Origin: Chryseobacterium tagetis
GTDB taxonomy: Bacteria; Bacteroidota; Bacteroidia; Flavobacteriales; Weeksellaceae
Assembly (NCBI RefSeq): GCF_016735585.2
Contig: NZ_JAERSE020000003.1
Span: 434,001 to 498,000, forward strand
Length of the DNA stretch: 64,000 nucleotides
Direction of reading: 5' to 3'
Positions 1-8,423 of the stretch are shown here, piece after piece. The notes under the pieces were generated by a model. That model was given only the letters and a program-made list of their open reading frames with translations, was not told the DNA's origin and made no database searches. Made by a program: the position numbers and the translations under genes. Each line of letters starts with the position of its first letter. Within the stretch, counting starts at the first letter, position 1.

Positions 1-1
1 A

Positions 2-376
2 GATTTTAAATGGGTTAATCCGGCAAAAGCTCCTTATATTTTTAAAGCTTATTGTGTATCGGGGTTATATGAAGTTCCAACAAATATTGCAGAATTTAAA
101 GCAAGTATTTGTTGGACAGAGGGACTAATTAAAACTGTAAATCTAGATACCATAGAACCGGGAACAGGAAGTTTTATTTACCTGAATGATGGGATAACCC
201 CAGCAATACCAGGTAATTTGTCAGATTTTGACATTCCTGGTGGAGCAAGTAGCGGGTTCAATGACCGTGGAATAGCATGGATTAGATTTGAAGAATTTAA
301 ACCGAGTTCTATTTTTAATGTAGATCCGGAAACCGGACGAATCGGTGAGATTTCCCGCTATTCATGTGATAGCTGA
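2..376 (+). CDS. C-terminal part of an unrecognised protein
   Basis: An open frame enters from the left edge and ends with TGA at 374-376, giving at least 124 residues. The visible part is rich in Gly, Pro and aromatic residues and ends in ...RYSCDS. It has no motif I can place and no transmembrane segment. It points towards the terminator at 393-422, so it is the last gene of a unit lying mostly outside the window. Its start and family cannot be judged from here. It could be a structural or secreted protein of the same island. Confidence 0.6.
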   Translation, partial: DFKWVNPAKAPYIFKAYCVSGLYEVPTNIAEFKASICWTEGLIKTVNLDTIEPGTGSFIYLNDGITPAIPGNLSDFDIPGGASSGFNDRGIAWIRFEEFKPSSIFNVDPETGRIGEISRYSCDS

Positions 377-392
377 TCTGATGATATAAACT

Positions 393-422
393 AATAAAAT
401 CCTCAATTTTGAGGATTTTATT
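393..422. terminator. Bidirectional intrinsic terminator
   Basis: A perfect stem of AATAAAATCCTCA with its complement around a short loop, A-rich on one side and T-rich on the other. It lies between the convergent partial gene (ends 376) and the repressor gene (ends 444), so it can serve both strands. Confidence 0.8.
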
Positions 423-443
423 AAGTTCAGCAGTTCTTTTGAA

Positions 444-1106
444 CTACCTTCTATTGTTTTTACGTCTTGTACTTATAATGTTGAAAAGCTTGGCAACATC
501 CTGAAGGTGGATTTCGAAATCATCATAATATTCATTGAGAGAATGAAGGGTGATAATGCCTTTTTCGACATCGTGGTTGACGATTCGCTTTACCAGAATG
601 CCTTTCTCTTTGTGAACGATGACAAAATCCCATTTATCATAATGTAGCTTGCTCAGCCAATAATCTTGTCTGATGTTTCTGCATAAGATAATGTCACCCT
701 CCAGATAGCTTTCATACGATCCGTTATCCATGCTGTCTCCTTTTACTTCAAAACACATGTATTCACCACGGTGTTCTACATCATCCGTAAAAGGAATAGT
801 AGGTAAGCTCTCTATATATTCTTCATCTGCAAAGCTGCTTAGATAGCCGGCTTGTGCATATTGATTCGCTAGCGGAACATTCATGATTTTTAAATCTGAA
901 AAAACAACAGGAGAAGCACCAATATTTGATTTCTTTTGTTGCTCCTGAAGTAAATTGGTAACAAAATAAGCCGTTGTTTCCGGTATTTTTCGTTCGCCTT
1001 TTTCCCAATATTGTACAGCTCTCGTACCAACTCCTATAGATTTTGCTATATCAGCCTGCTTCATGTTAAGCTTCTTTCTGATTTCTTTGAATTCTAAATA
1101 GTTCAT
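444..1106 (-). CDS. XRE-family repressor with S24 (LexA/CI-like) self-cleavage domain
   Basis: A phage-type repressor of 220 residues. Residues 4-55 form a Cro/C1-type helix-turn-helix (KQADIAKSIGVGTRAVQYW). The C-terminal half is a peptidase S24 domain with an Ala86-Gly87 pair as the probable cleavage site, Ser125 in KGDSMD as nucleophile, and Lys173 in LVKRI as general base. By family knowledge such proteins hold a prophage or tailocin silent and cleave themselves when RecA is activated by DNA damage. It is divergent from the holin and cargo genes to its right and has a palindrome just upstream of its own start (1171-1185). This suggests that the island is DNA-damage inducible, which is inference. 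Confidence 0.88.
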   Translation of the reverse strand: MNYLEFKEIRKKLNMKQADIAKSIGVGTRAVQYWEKGERKIPETTAYFVTNLLQEQQKKSNIGASPVVFSDLKIMNVPLANQYAQAGYLSSFADEEYIESLPTIPFTDDVEHRGEYMCFEVKGDSMDNGSYESYLEGDIILCRNIRQDYWLSKLHYDKWDFVIVHKEKGILVKRIVNHDVEKGIITLHSLNEYYDDFEIHLQDVAKLFNIISTRRKNNRR

Positions 1107-1170
1107 TTTGATATGATTAGGGTTATTTGTGAAAATTAATACGTAAAAAGTTCATTTTTTATTTTTAAAA

Positions 1171-1185
1171 ACGAACAATGTTCGT
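1171..1185. promoter_or_regulatory. Probable repressor operator with overlapping promoter boxes
   Basis: ACGAACAATGTTCGT is a perfect 6-bp inverted repeat around three bases, 65 bases upstream of the repressor start. A TATATTTG box (Bacteroidetes minus-7 type) reads rightward at 1185-1192, touching the palindrome. Another reads leftward at 1217-1224. The palindrome is thus placed to control both directions, as in phage CI-type switches. A second weaker half site (GTTCAT) lies at 1150-1155. Confidence 0.6.
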
Positions 1186-1192
1186 ATATTTG

Positions 1193-1960
1193 TTTCGCTG
1201 TTAAAATGGTACAGTGCAAATATACAAAATTATATGAATAGTTTAATGTTTTTTTGAAATTTAAAACGATTGATTTTTTTTACTAAAATACTTATAATCA
1301 ATATTTTGAATATTTTTTTTACATTGATTGTACTTTCTGTTTAGATTTTTTGTTTTTGTTTTATTCAGCGCTATATAAAGCTAAAATGATTTTTTAAAAT
1401 CTAAAATAAATGTAAAAATTGCGTGTTTTTGTAATTAAATATTGCTTTTTGTTCATATTAAAGTGATTTTATTGGTGATAAAAATGCGGTTATTTATGAT
1501 TGGTTAAAGTGACGTAGCGGTTAAGCTCTTTTGTTTTTTCGAAAATAAAAAAAAGAAACCGAAAAATGCAGATCAGTCTTACTGCTTAATATATAAAATG
1601 TCGATTAATTATAGCTATCAGTAAGATTATTAATACATTCCAAAAGCAAACAAAATTTGTGAAACGGGCACAATTGTTTTCGAAGACCATTCAAAAATAA
1701 AATGTTGTGCTCTTTTATAAACAAGTTACCAAAAAGTAAAATTTGAAAGAAAGAAGCTGGGGATTGTTTCGATGAAAAATACCAGATATCGGCTTCTAAA
1801 AACCAAAATTAAATAATGTAATTAAATAACGATTCAAAGGCCTGAACTATGCCTTTAGGGTTCGTCGTGGTCTCAATTGAACGGTAAAAAATGAAGAAAA
1901 AAGAAACATTGTCTGATTCAAAAAAAAAATTAAAACATAAAATAAACCTTTAACCAAAAC
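1193..1960. other. Long AT-rich non-coding stretch
   Basis: No plausible gene was found. It contains long T and A runs and a separated inverted repeat (TCTTACTG near 1577, CAGTAAGA near 1619) that could fold into a hairpin around about 35 bases. It may be the untranslated leader of a rightward transcript starting at the repressor operator, but nothing in the sequence proves that. Confidence 0.4.
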
Positions 1961-2119
1961 ATGAAACGTAGCAAAGAATTGATAGAGAAAAGAAAGAGTT
2001 TTGTCATTGAATATGTAAAGCGTAATCAAAACAAACAGATGAAAGTAATTGTAACCGAGTTGACAGAAATGCTGTTCCTGTCCGAAAGAACAATATATAA
2101 TATTCTTCTTGAAAGTTAA
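1961..2119 (+). CDS. Small helix-turn-helix-like protein (52 residues)
   Basis: A short open frame starting at ATG 1961 and ending with TAA. The product is basic at the N-terminus, and its second half (VTELTEMLFLSERTIYNILL) has the spacing of a helix-turn-helix recognition helix, as in small sigma-region-4 or Fis-like DNA-binding proteins. It sits between the divergent repressor and the holin-like gene, where phages often carry a small activator, so it could be the positive regulator of the lysis or cargo genes. The length is small and no family is recognised. The call rests on the HTH-like pattern and on position. Confidence 0.5.
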   Translation: MKRSKELIEKRKSFVIEYVKRNQNKQMKVIVTELTEMLFLSERTIYNILLES

Positions 2120-2325
2120 TATAAAATAAAGTTCAGTTTTGGCATTTAAAATAATGCTATATCGAAGCTCCATTGAAATGATCGTTTAGAGCCGATAGGA
2201 ACTCGCAAAAGATAAAGAAAATTCAAAGTTATTATACTGTTCTGATAGGTATCCCGTACATAAGATGAATTAAAGGGTTTCCACATCTTCCTCAAATGTA
2301 AATATATAGGTAAAATACTAAGGTG

Positions 2326-2385
2326 AAAAAGGGTTTTTGCTTCTTAGCTCTATTCTTTTAAGTGAAACAAAAAAGCAAAAACCTT
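2326..2385. terminator. Imperfect hairpin between small genes
   Basis: AAGGGTTTTTGCTT and AAGCAAAAACCTT pair across about 30 bases with one bulge. There is no strong T tract after it. It may be an attenuating hairpin or a processing site between the two small genes at 1961 and 2442. Confidence 0.35.
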
Positions 2386-2441
2386 ATGGCCTTTAACTGT
2401 CAGAAAATCAATTGTAAAAAGACTAAAATTCAATAGAAACC

Positions 2442-2609
2442 ATGAAAAAAAAAGAAAAGAAAAAGAAGAAAAAAGCTAAAGAGAAACTACAAAAGCCAAG
2501 TAGAGATATCTATGACCTTATCGATGAATTAGCCTATGTAAATAAAAATGGAAATATCCGAAACAGCAAACGGTTCTTAGATGATATGTACATGCTGAAT
2601 GAAGATTAA
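2442..2609 (+). CDS. Small lysine-rich hypothetical protein (55 residues)
   Basis: An open frame from ATG 2442 to TAA 2609. The first 18 residues are mostly Lys and Glu. The rest (DIYDLIDELAYVNKNGNIRN) looks like an amphipathic helix followed by a turn. It lies 58 bases upstream of the holin-like gene in the same direction and is probably cotranscribed with it. No family is recognised, and its low complexity limits any call. Confidence 0.45.
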   Translation: MKKKEKKKKKKAKEKLQKPSRDIYDLIDELAYVNKNGNIRNSKRFLDDMYMLNED

Positions 2610-2667
2610 TTACCGATCTACAAACAGGCGAAAATGAAAAATTTTAATAAATAATATAGAAGAAAAA

Positions 2668-3045
2668 ATGAATTTGGATAGTATAAAAGCTCTGTTAATC
2701 GGTACTGCAATCGCATTTTCAGGAGGATTACTAAGGGTGCTGGTTTCCATACAGAATAAAGAAAAAAAACAGCCGTGGGAACACTTGGTCACTTTGGCAA
2801 TTGTAGTTATTGTTGGTTTTACAATGAGTTATTTAATGAACAGAGCCGAGCTGCATGATAAATGGTATTCAACAGGAGTGTTGTTTGTACTGGGTTACGG
2901 ATATGATAAATTCCTGAAAATGATTACAAACAGTTTACCTAATTGGATTGAAAAAGCAGTGAACCTTTTTATAGAAACCCGATATGGGGTAAATACAGAG
3001 AGACCATCTGATAAAGAAGAAAAGACGGATGACAGACCCCAATAA
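2668..3045 (+). CDS. Holin-like small membrane protein
   Basis: A protein of 125 residues with three hydrophobic stretches: about residues 7-28 (KALLIGTAIAFSGGLLRVLV), 44-60 (TLAIVVIVGFTMSYLM) and 72-90 (GVLFVLGYGYDKFLKMI). A charged, hydrophilic tail follows. Size, three-helix layout and charged C-terminus match class I phage holins, which open the inner membrane so that an endolysin can reach the wall. An endolysin and a u-spanin-like gene lie at 15.6-16.6 kb in the same island, which supports the role. There is no sequence motif that proves a holin; a small structural membrane protein is the alternative. Confidence 0.6.
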   Translation: MNLDSIKALLIGTAIAFSGGLLRVLVSIQNKEKKQPWEHLVTLAIVVIVGFTMSYLMNRAELHDKWYSTGVLFVLGYGYDKFLKMITNSLPNWIEKAVNLFIETRYGVNTERPSDKEEKTDDRPQ

Positions 3046-3170
3046 AAAATAAAACAATATAATAATGATATTGGAGACCTGTCATATTCAGCACTGAGAA
3101 GGAAAAAAATAGATCTGCAAAACGAACTTACTCTTACACCATTGCTGTAAAAAGATTCTTAAAAACTCTT

Positions 3171-3188
3171 TACTGCAACTACAGAATC
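3171..3188 (+). repeat. Leader repeat, copy 1
   Basis: Core TACTGCAACTACAGAAT at 3171-3187, followed by a diverged A-rich stretch that ends near 3236 in TTTTTGAAC. This is the most distant of eight copies. It lies 299 bases upstream of the cargo gene start. Confidence 0.65.
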
Positions 3189-3399
3189 AATCGCCCCAAA
3201 AGCAAGGAATTCTTCTGAAAAAGAGTGATTTTTGAACTAGAAAAACTAAAAACTCTACAATAACAAGAGAATAAAAAAACTTGAAGTGGTTCGACATTAC
3301 CTGTTTCTCATCGCCAATTAAGTGCCACTTCCGATTACTTAAATTCTTTTAAAAAAATCTACCCTACACGGTTTGATTTTTCACTTCAACAGGTAGTAT

Positions 3400-3426
3400 A
3401 AAACGCAATTATATCAATTGCGTTTT
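3400..3426 (+). terminator. Hairpin upstream of the cargo gene
   Basis: AAAACGCAATT and AATTGCGTTTT pair perfectly around ATATC. Only four T residues follow, so it is a weak terminator or a leader hairpin. It ends 43 bases before the ATG at 3470. Confidence 0.5.
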
Positions 3427-3469
3427 GTATGCCTTCTAAAAATCAATATGAAATTAAAAAACTAAGTCA

Positions 3470-6400
3470 ATGAAAGCAGCAAATCCTGTAGAAAAAGACA
3501 GCAAAGCTCCTAGCCAGAGCAAAAAGCAAAGGCCGAAAGAAGCGGTGGTTGTACCTCTATCTGAGGTAGAAACAGTCAGTACACAAACACAAAAGTATGG
3601 AGAATCAAATGGGATGGCTGGATCAGCAAATCCTAATACAAATCAACTTAGCCTCAATAATAAAATTGTAGCCGTTCATGGTTCACAAACCATTTATGAC
3701 AAAGGCTCAGAAGTAATGCATGGAAAGGTTCAAGAAAGCATTGAACAAACTGGTGATATCAATCATCCCGAAACCAAAGAAACAGAGAAAGGGTATATGG
3801 CTACTCTGAATGTGGATCAGATGCGTGATTATCAGGATGTGAAAGCAGGAACATATCTTCCAAAAACGGTACAGGAACAAGCTGTTATAGCTCAAAGCAC
3901 CCAAAGTAATTCTGAAGCAGTCCCTGCAGCAACTCCTGCAGAACCTGTTGTTATAGCTGAAGTACAACCTATACAGGATGAGGCTGCCTTATCCGATATA
4001 AGTGATGCTTTAGTGTTGCCTGCGGAAGAAGAAGGTGCGGCTAGAACTACACCAACCGATCCTCGTAAAGATCCACAATTCAATCAAACAATAGATTCGG
4101 TTAAAAATACAGCGAAAACAAAGCGTGCTCATACTACGAAAGATAAAGCCGAAGCTAATGCAAATGCAGCTGCGGCCGTACCTGGTGGTGAACGTAAATC
4201 TAAAGCCCGTGGTCAGCAGGTGGAGCAGCTTGGTCAGCAAAAGAGCACCCCTTTCAAAGCTTCAGATTTCAAGGCAAAATTGAAGGAGAAAATCGATAAG
4301 ATGCAATTGCCAACCAACGAAAAACAGGTCGAAAACTTTGAAAAGCATAATAATATTGCCCAGGTTAATAGATCGGCCGGAGCAGATGTGGTAACCTCCA
4401 AAAATAATATGACAGGTGCTATTGAAGCAGTCTCTAAAAAAGAACCAAACGAGGCAGATGTTAAAGCGCGTACAGCTACAGCACTACCAGATCCGAAAAT
4501 AGGTTCAAAGGTTAATATAAAAGCAACCGTACCGGGCAAACGAGGCGATGCTGAATTAAGTGAACCTGTTACCAAACGATACAAAGCGGTTGAGAAGCAG
4601 TTTGAGAAAAATAATATTACCGATGAGCAGCTGGCCAATTCGAATGAGCCAAGCTTTATCAATGCACTCAACGCTAAGAAAGCGGCCAAAGAAAATGCCG
4701 AAAATACACCAGGAGAATTTAAAGCTGCTGAAAATAAAAAACTGGAATCTTCTAAACAAGAAGCACAGGGCAAAACCAACGGTACAATGGAAGGCATGCA
4801 TAACAGCAGAAAAGAAATGCTGGATGGTGTGACTAAAAATCAACGTACAGCTGGTGAAAAAAATACAGGCAAACATCAGGATGTTGTAGGTCAGCTGAAT
4901 CAAATTTATGCTGATACCAAAAAATCTGTTGATGGCGAGTTAAACGGTCTGGAAGCTAAAGTCACCGAATTGTTTGATGCAGGTGCCAAAGCAGCTAAAG
5001 AGATTTTTGAAAAGTACGTCACTAAGAAAACAGATGAATACAAAGAAAAACGATACGGAAGCTGGTATGATGTTACGAAATACGGCAAACGTTTAAAAGA
5101 TGCATGGAACGGAAAATTGCCGGATGAAGTCAATATATTCTTTACCGTAGGACGCCAAATGTTTCTTGACAAACTGGACGGAACCATTAATGTTATTGCC
5201 AAATTAGTAACCGATCGACTGAATAATGCAAAAACTGCGATTAATTCCGGACGTCAGAAGGTAGCAAACTATATTAAAAATCTTCCTGCCGATGTTAAAA
5301 AAGCCATTAAAGGAGATATTGATGCGATTCAGGGGCAATTTAAAGGACTTGAAAATTCTATAAATGAAAAAGAATCTTCATTAATCGATTCATTGGCAAC
5401 CAAATACAACGATACACTGAAAGAAGTGGACGAAATGATTGTTGAATTTAAAAAACGCGACCAGGGATTCTTAAGTGCTCTGAGAGAGGCATCATTAGGA
5501 GTTTGGGAAACCATACAAAATATCAAAAAAACTCTTATGGATTTACTTTCAGGGGCCATGAGTGTAATTTTATCAATAATCACCCATCCGATCGATTTCT
5601 TATCCAATCTTATTGACGGGGTATCACAAGGATTTACCAATTTTGGAAACAATATCTGGACACACCTTAAAACAGGATTCTTCACATGGCTTACCGGAGC
5701 AACAAAAGGGGTTTCTATTACCATGCCGGAAGATGTATTCTCATTAAAAGGAATTTTCTCCATTACTATGCAGGTGCTTAGTTTGAGCTGGCAAGGGGTT
5801 AGAGATATTGGAGCTAAAGTAGTGGGAGAACCTGTAATGAAGGTTCTTGAAACAAGTGTTGAAACAGGTTTTGAAATCGTACAGATCGTTCGTAAAGACG
5901 GTGTTGCCGGACTTTGGGAATACATGAAAGATCAATTTGCCGACCTGAAAGAAACGGTAATGGATACTATTATGGACATCATTCAAACAGAGGTCATAAA
6001 GGCCGGTATCAAATGGATCATGGGCTTGCTTACTCCAGTAGGAGCATTTATAAAAGCAGCAATGGCAATTATAGATGTCGTAAAATTCTTCATCCAAAAA
6101 GCGGCACAGATCATGGAATTGGTAAGAGCCTTTACCGAGAGTATAAAAGCAATTGCCAACGGAAATGTAGGTGCAGTAGCCAAATCAATAGAAAACGCAT
6201 TGGGTAGAGCTATTCCGGTACTTATTGGCTTTTTAGCTTCTTTATTAGGAATTACTGGATTGGTAGATAAAGTAACTGGCGTGATCCATAAAATACGAGG
6301 ACGTATTGAGAAAGCTATTACTAAGTTCTGGGTTTTTGTGAAAGGGAAAGCAAAAGGATTGCTTGGGAAAGTTGTAGGTAAAAGTAAAAACGATAATACC

Positions 6401-7654
6401 CATGAACCTGAAAAGCAGAAAAAAATTGATGCAGGATTTATCTATTTAAAAGAAGAAGAGAAAAAAGTAGATGAAAATCACAATAACAAGCTAACTCTTG
6501 AGCAAGCCAGTAAGGTGGCTAAAAAGACTAAGGCAAAATATCCTGTTTTCAGCTCTTTGAGAGCTGAAAGTAAAGATGAAAAAATCATCTATAGATATAC
6601 GGCGAGTCCTGAGAATGTTCATGAGACGGGAACTGAACTGGAAAATACCGAAAAAGTTGACGGACATTTGCTAAACAATAATAGTGCCGATAAAAAAACA
6701 GGCTTAACGATAACTGAAGAAAGAAAAGGTAATCAACGTTTAGGCTACAAAGCAAAACTACCAAATAGCAAAACTAATGATGCTGATGGAATTATCGTTG
6801 GAGATACAGAGAATGCTTATGTGAAAAAACGAAAAGAGAAAAATGATTTTGACAAGCAGTATAAAGAATTATTACCTTTAACAGCTGAAGAAAGAAGAAA
6901 AAAGATAAGTGCAGGAGGTGATGAGCACGATAAGTTTAAACCTATTATTAGAGAAACTATAATAAATGGGGATAAAACCACTATAGTATATGGCTATGTA
7001 GATGGTTCTGAAACCTTTACAGTTACTTATGATAATAAAACTAACGAGACCGAAAAAGTTATTGCGGATAATATATCTTTTCATAAATTTGGAAGGGGAA
7101 AAACAAAAGGGGAAACCGTTGAAGGTTTGAACAGAGCACACATTGTAGCTAATGAAGTAAGAGGAACGGGATATGTAGAAGGGCATAACTTAATGCTTAC
7201 TAGTGATACTTTTAATCAGGTAACGATGAGAGAGGAGGAAGAAAAAATAGGCAAATATCTAATTAAAGAAGGAGTAGAAGATGGGGGATTATTAAGTTTT
7301 AACATGACTGTTGATGTTACACGTTTTGAAAATGATGAAAACTCTTCAATATTATTAATAAGGAAAGAGTTTTTAAAAAGGAAAAATCAATTAGAGAAAA
7401 AGATAAATGAAATATCTGAGGAGAAAAAAGTAACATCGGAACGATATAAAGAATATATGACTTTAGAAGCTTTGTTAAGTTTAAATGATGCAGAATTATT
7501 AAAAACTGTAGGAATAGGTGCTAAAAGCAAAGGAGTACGTAGGGTAAAAAATGTAGTTTACAAAATAACTAAAGTTATATTTGTAAACAATCGAGAAATT
7601 ACTCCTGATGAAATATTCTTTACAGGTCCAGATCATTTTTTAGGAACCAAATAA
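3470..7654 (+). CDS. Large eCIS/tailocin cargo-type protein with C-terminal predicted nuclease
   Basis: 1394 residues in three parts. Residues 1-420 are polar, low-complexity and rich in Ala, Lys, Glu and Pro. Residues about 420-950 are helical, with a long amphipathic and hydrophobic segment near 840-945 (GLLTPVGAFIKAAMAIID, ALGRAIPVLIGFLASLLG) followed by a basic KIRGRIEKAI patch. This layout resembles large effectors linked to extracellular contractile injection systems. The C-terminus has RAHIVANEV with His1224, then EGHNLM (Asn1240) and FNQ (Asn1249). This resembles the DRGH/H-N layout of DNA/RNA non-specific (NUC) endonucleases, although the usual Asp-Arg-Gly is Asn-Arg-Ala here. From about 6880 the DNA is more AT-rich than the rest of the gene, as if the tip had been swapped. 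A candidate immunity gene follows by 11 bases. The nuclease call is moderately sure; the cargo call rests on architecture and context. Confidence 0.7.
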   Translation: MKAANPVEKDSKAPSQSKKQRPKEAVVVPLSEVETVSTQTQKYGESNGMAGSANPNTNQLSLNNKIVAVHGSQTIYDKGSEVMHGKVQESIEQTGDINHPETKETEKGYMATLNVDQMRDYQDVKAGTYLPKTVQEQAVIAQSTQSNSEAVPAATPAEPVVIAEVQPIQDEAALSDISDALVLPAEEEGAARTTPTDPRKDPQFNQTIDSVKNTAKTKRAHTTKDKAEANANAAAAVPGGERKSKARGQQVEQLGQQKSTPFKASDFKAKLKEKIDKMQLPTNEKQVENFEKHNNIAQVNRSAGADVVTSKNNMTGAIEAVSKKEPNEADVKARTATALPDPKIGSKVNIKATVPGKRGDAELSEPVTKRYKAVEKQFEKNNITDEQLANSNEPSFINALNAKKAAKENAENTPGEFKAAENKKLESSKQEAQGKTNGTMEGMHNSRKEMLDGVTKNQRTAGEKNTGKHQDVVGQLNQIYADTKKSVDGELNGLEAKVTELFDAGAKAAKEIFEKYVTKKTDEYKEKRYGSWYDVTKYGKRLKDAWNGKLPDEVNIFFTVGRQMFLDKLDGTINVIAKLVTDRLNNAKTAINSGRQKVANYIKNLPADVKKAIKGDIDAIQGQFKGLENSINEKESSLIDSLATKYNDTLKEVDEMIVEFKKRDQGFLSALREASLGVWETIQNIKKTLMDLLSGAMSVILSIITHPIDFLSNLIDGVSQGFTNFGNNIWTHLKTGFFTWLTGATKGVSITMPEDVFSLKGIFSITMQVLSLSWQGVRDIGAKVVGEPVMKVLETSVETGFEIVQIVRKDGVAGLWEYMKDQFADLKETVMDTIMDIIQTEVIKAGIKWIMGLLTPVGAFIKAAMAIIDVVKFFIQKAAQIMELVRAFTESIKAIANGNVGAVAKSIENALGRAIPVLIGFLASLLGITGLVDKVTGVIHKIRGRIEKAITKFWVFVKGKAKGLLGKVVGKSKNDNTHEPEKQKKIDAGFIYLKEEEKKVDENHNNKLTLEQASKVAKKTKAKYPVFSSLRAESKDEKIIYRYTASPENVHETGTELENTEKVDGHLLNNNSADKKTGLTITEERKGNQRLGYKAKLPNSKTNDADGIIVGDTENAYVKKRKEKNDFDKQYKELLPLTAEERRKKISAGGDEHDKFKPIIRETIINGDKTTIVYGYVDGSETFTVTYDNKTNETEKVIADNISFHKFGRGKTKGETVEGLNRAHIVANEVRGTGYVEGHNLMLTSDTFNQVTMREEEEKIGKYLIKEGVEDGGLLSFNMTVDVTRFENDENSSILLIRKEFLKRKNQLEKKINEISEEKKVTSERYKEYMTLEALLSLNDAELLKTVGIGAKSKGVRRVKNVVYKITKVIFVNNREITPDEIFFTGPDHFLGTK

Positions 7655-7665
7655 ATTAAAAAGCC

Positions 7666-8265
7666 ATGAATTATACATTAGAAGACGTTAAAGATTTTAT
7701 TTTAGAATTTACTGACTTAGAATATCAGTTTAATTTAGGTCGATTTGATAACTCAATAACAGACGAAGAATGGTATGTTTTAGTTGCAAAGTTGGAAAAC
7801 TGTTATAGTGAAGAATTTGGCTATTACGCAATTATAACTGCATATAGAGATGAATCTTTAATGACCAAAGAATTATATGAAAATAAGAAGAAAAATCTTA
7901 AAAAAAGAAGATTGTTTTTAATTAGAAAATATGAAAATCCTAAATTTGGAAAAGGCATATATAATGCGGATTCTAGTGTGTGTTTTTCTGGTTTCTTAGG
8001 TGCAGAATCAAATAATATTAGGTCGGAAATATATCAGAGTAATTTGAGTGTTGGGATTGTTAATGGGGAATTAAAAATAATAACCGAAAGAGATCTAAAT
8101 TCTGAAAAGAGAAGAAACGAAGAAATTATCGAATGGGTATATAGTGAAAGATCTAATGTTTATACGGATGATATTATAATAAAAAAAGACGGTACATTAG
8201 TAGAAACACTAAGAGTTTTTGAGCCGGAGCATCCTACTTGGATAACAGATTATAACCAAGGATAA
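7666..8265 (+). CDS. Candidate immunity protein for the upstream nuclease
   Basis: An acidic protein of 199 residues with no signal peptide or membrane segment. It begins 11 bases after the cargo gene stops and ends just before a strong terminator, so the two form one transcript. Its base composition is AT-rich like the 3' end of the toxin gene and unlike the gene's 5' part, which fits a toxin-tip and immunity pair acquired together. The first 60 residues (TLEDVKDFILEFTDLEYQF) look helical and the rest mixed alpha/beta. I do not recognise the family; SMI1/KNR4 or NTF2-like immunity folds are possible. Immunity is inferred from position, size and composition. Confidence 0.55.
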   Translation: MNYTLEDVKDFILEFTDLEYQFNLGRFDNSITDEEWYVLVAKLENCYSEEFGYYAIITAYRDESLMTKELYENKKKNLKKRRLFLIRKYENPKFGKGIYNADSSVCFSGFLGAESNNIRSEIYQSNLSVGIVNGELKIITERDLNSEKRRNEEIIEWVYSERSNVYTDDIIIKKDGTLVETLRVFEPEHPTWITDYNQG

Positions 8266-8288
8266 TATCATCAACTTTGGTAATTGAA

Positions 8289-8323
8289 AAAAACGAAACT
8301 TCAATTTGAAGTTTCGTTTTTTT
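8289..8323 (+). terminator. Strong intrinsic terminator
   Basis: AAACGAAACTTC pairs perfectly with GAAGTTTCGTTT around AATTT and is followed by a T tract. It closes the cargo-immunity unit. Confidence 0.88.
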
Positions 8324-8423
8324 ATTTCAATAAACAGCCCTATTCCGGAAAATATAGATTAGAATATACATATTAAAAGAATATTCAATACTTTTGAATA
8401 ATCACCAAACAACATTATAAACC

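Larger units (their letters stand above)
3046..3469. other. Non-coding leader before the cargo gene
   Basis: No gene is visible. It contains one copy of the island's leader repeat (3171-3188) and a hairpin (3400-3426). The rest is AT-rich, with one GC-richer patch around 3280-3380 (complementary CTTGAAGTGG and CCACTTC segments). It probably holds the promoter and leader of the 1394-residue protein. Confidence 0.45.

Noticed and set aside
1847-2173. 108-codon minus-strand frame
   Set aside because: It covers the better supported small HTH-like frame at 1961 and encodes a Phe-rich product typical of AT-rich antisense DNA.
4234-4797. 187-codon open frame on the minus strand
   Set aside because: It lies wholly inside the cargo gene, has a hydrophobic low-complexity product and is explained by the codon pattern of the gene on the other strand.
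5329-5925. 198-codon open frame on the minus strand
   Set aside because: It also lies within the cargo gene; no family features and no promoter.
3470-7654. Phage tape-measure protein
   Set aside because: Length and hydrophobic middle fit loosely, but the polar head, toxin-like tip and following immunity-like gene fit a cargo protein better, and no tail genes lie beside it.
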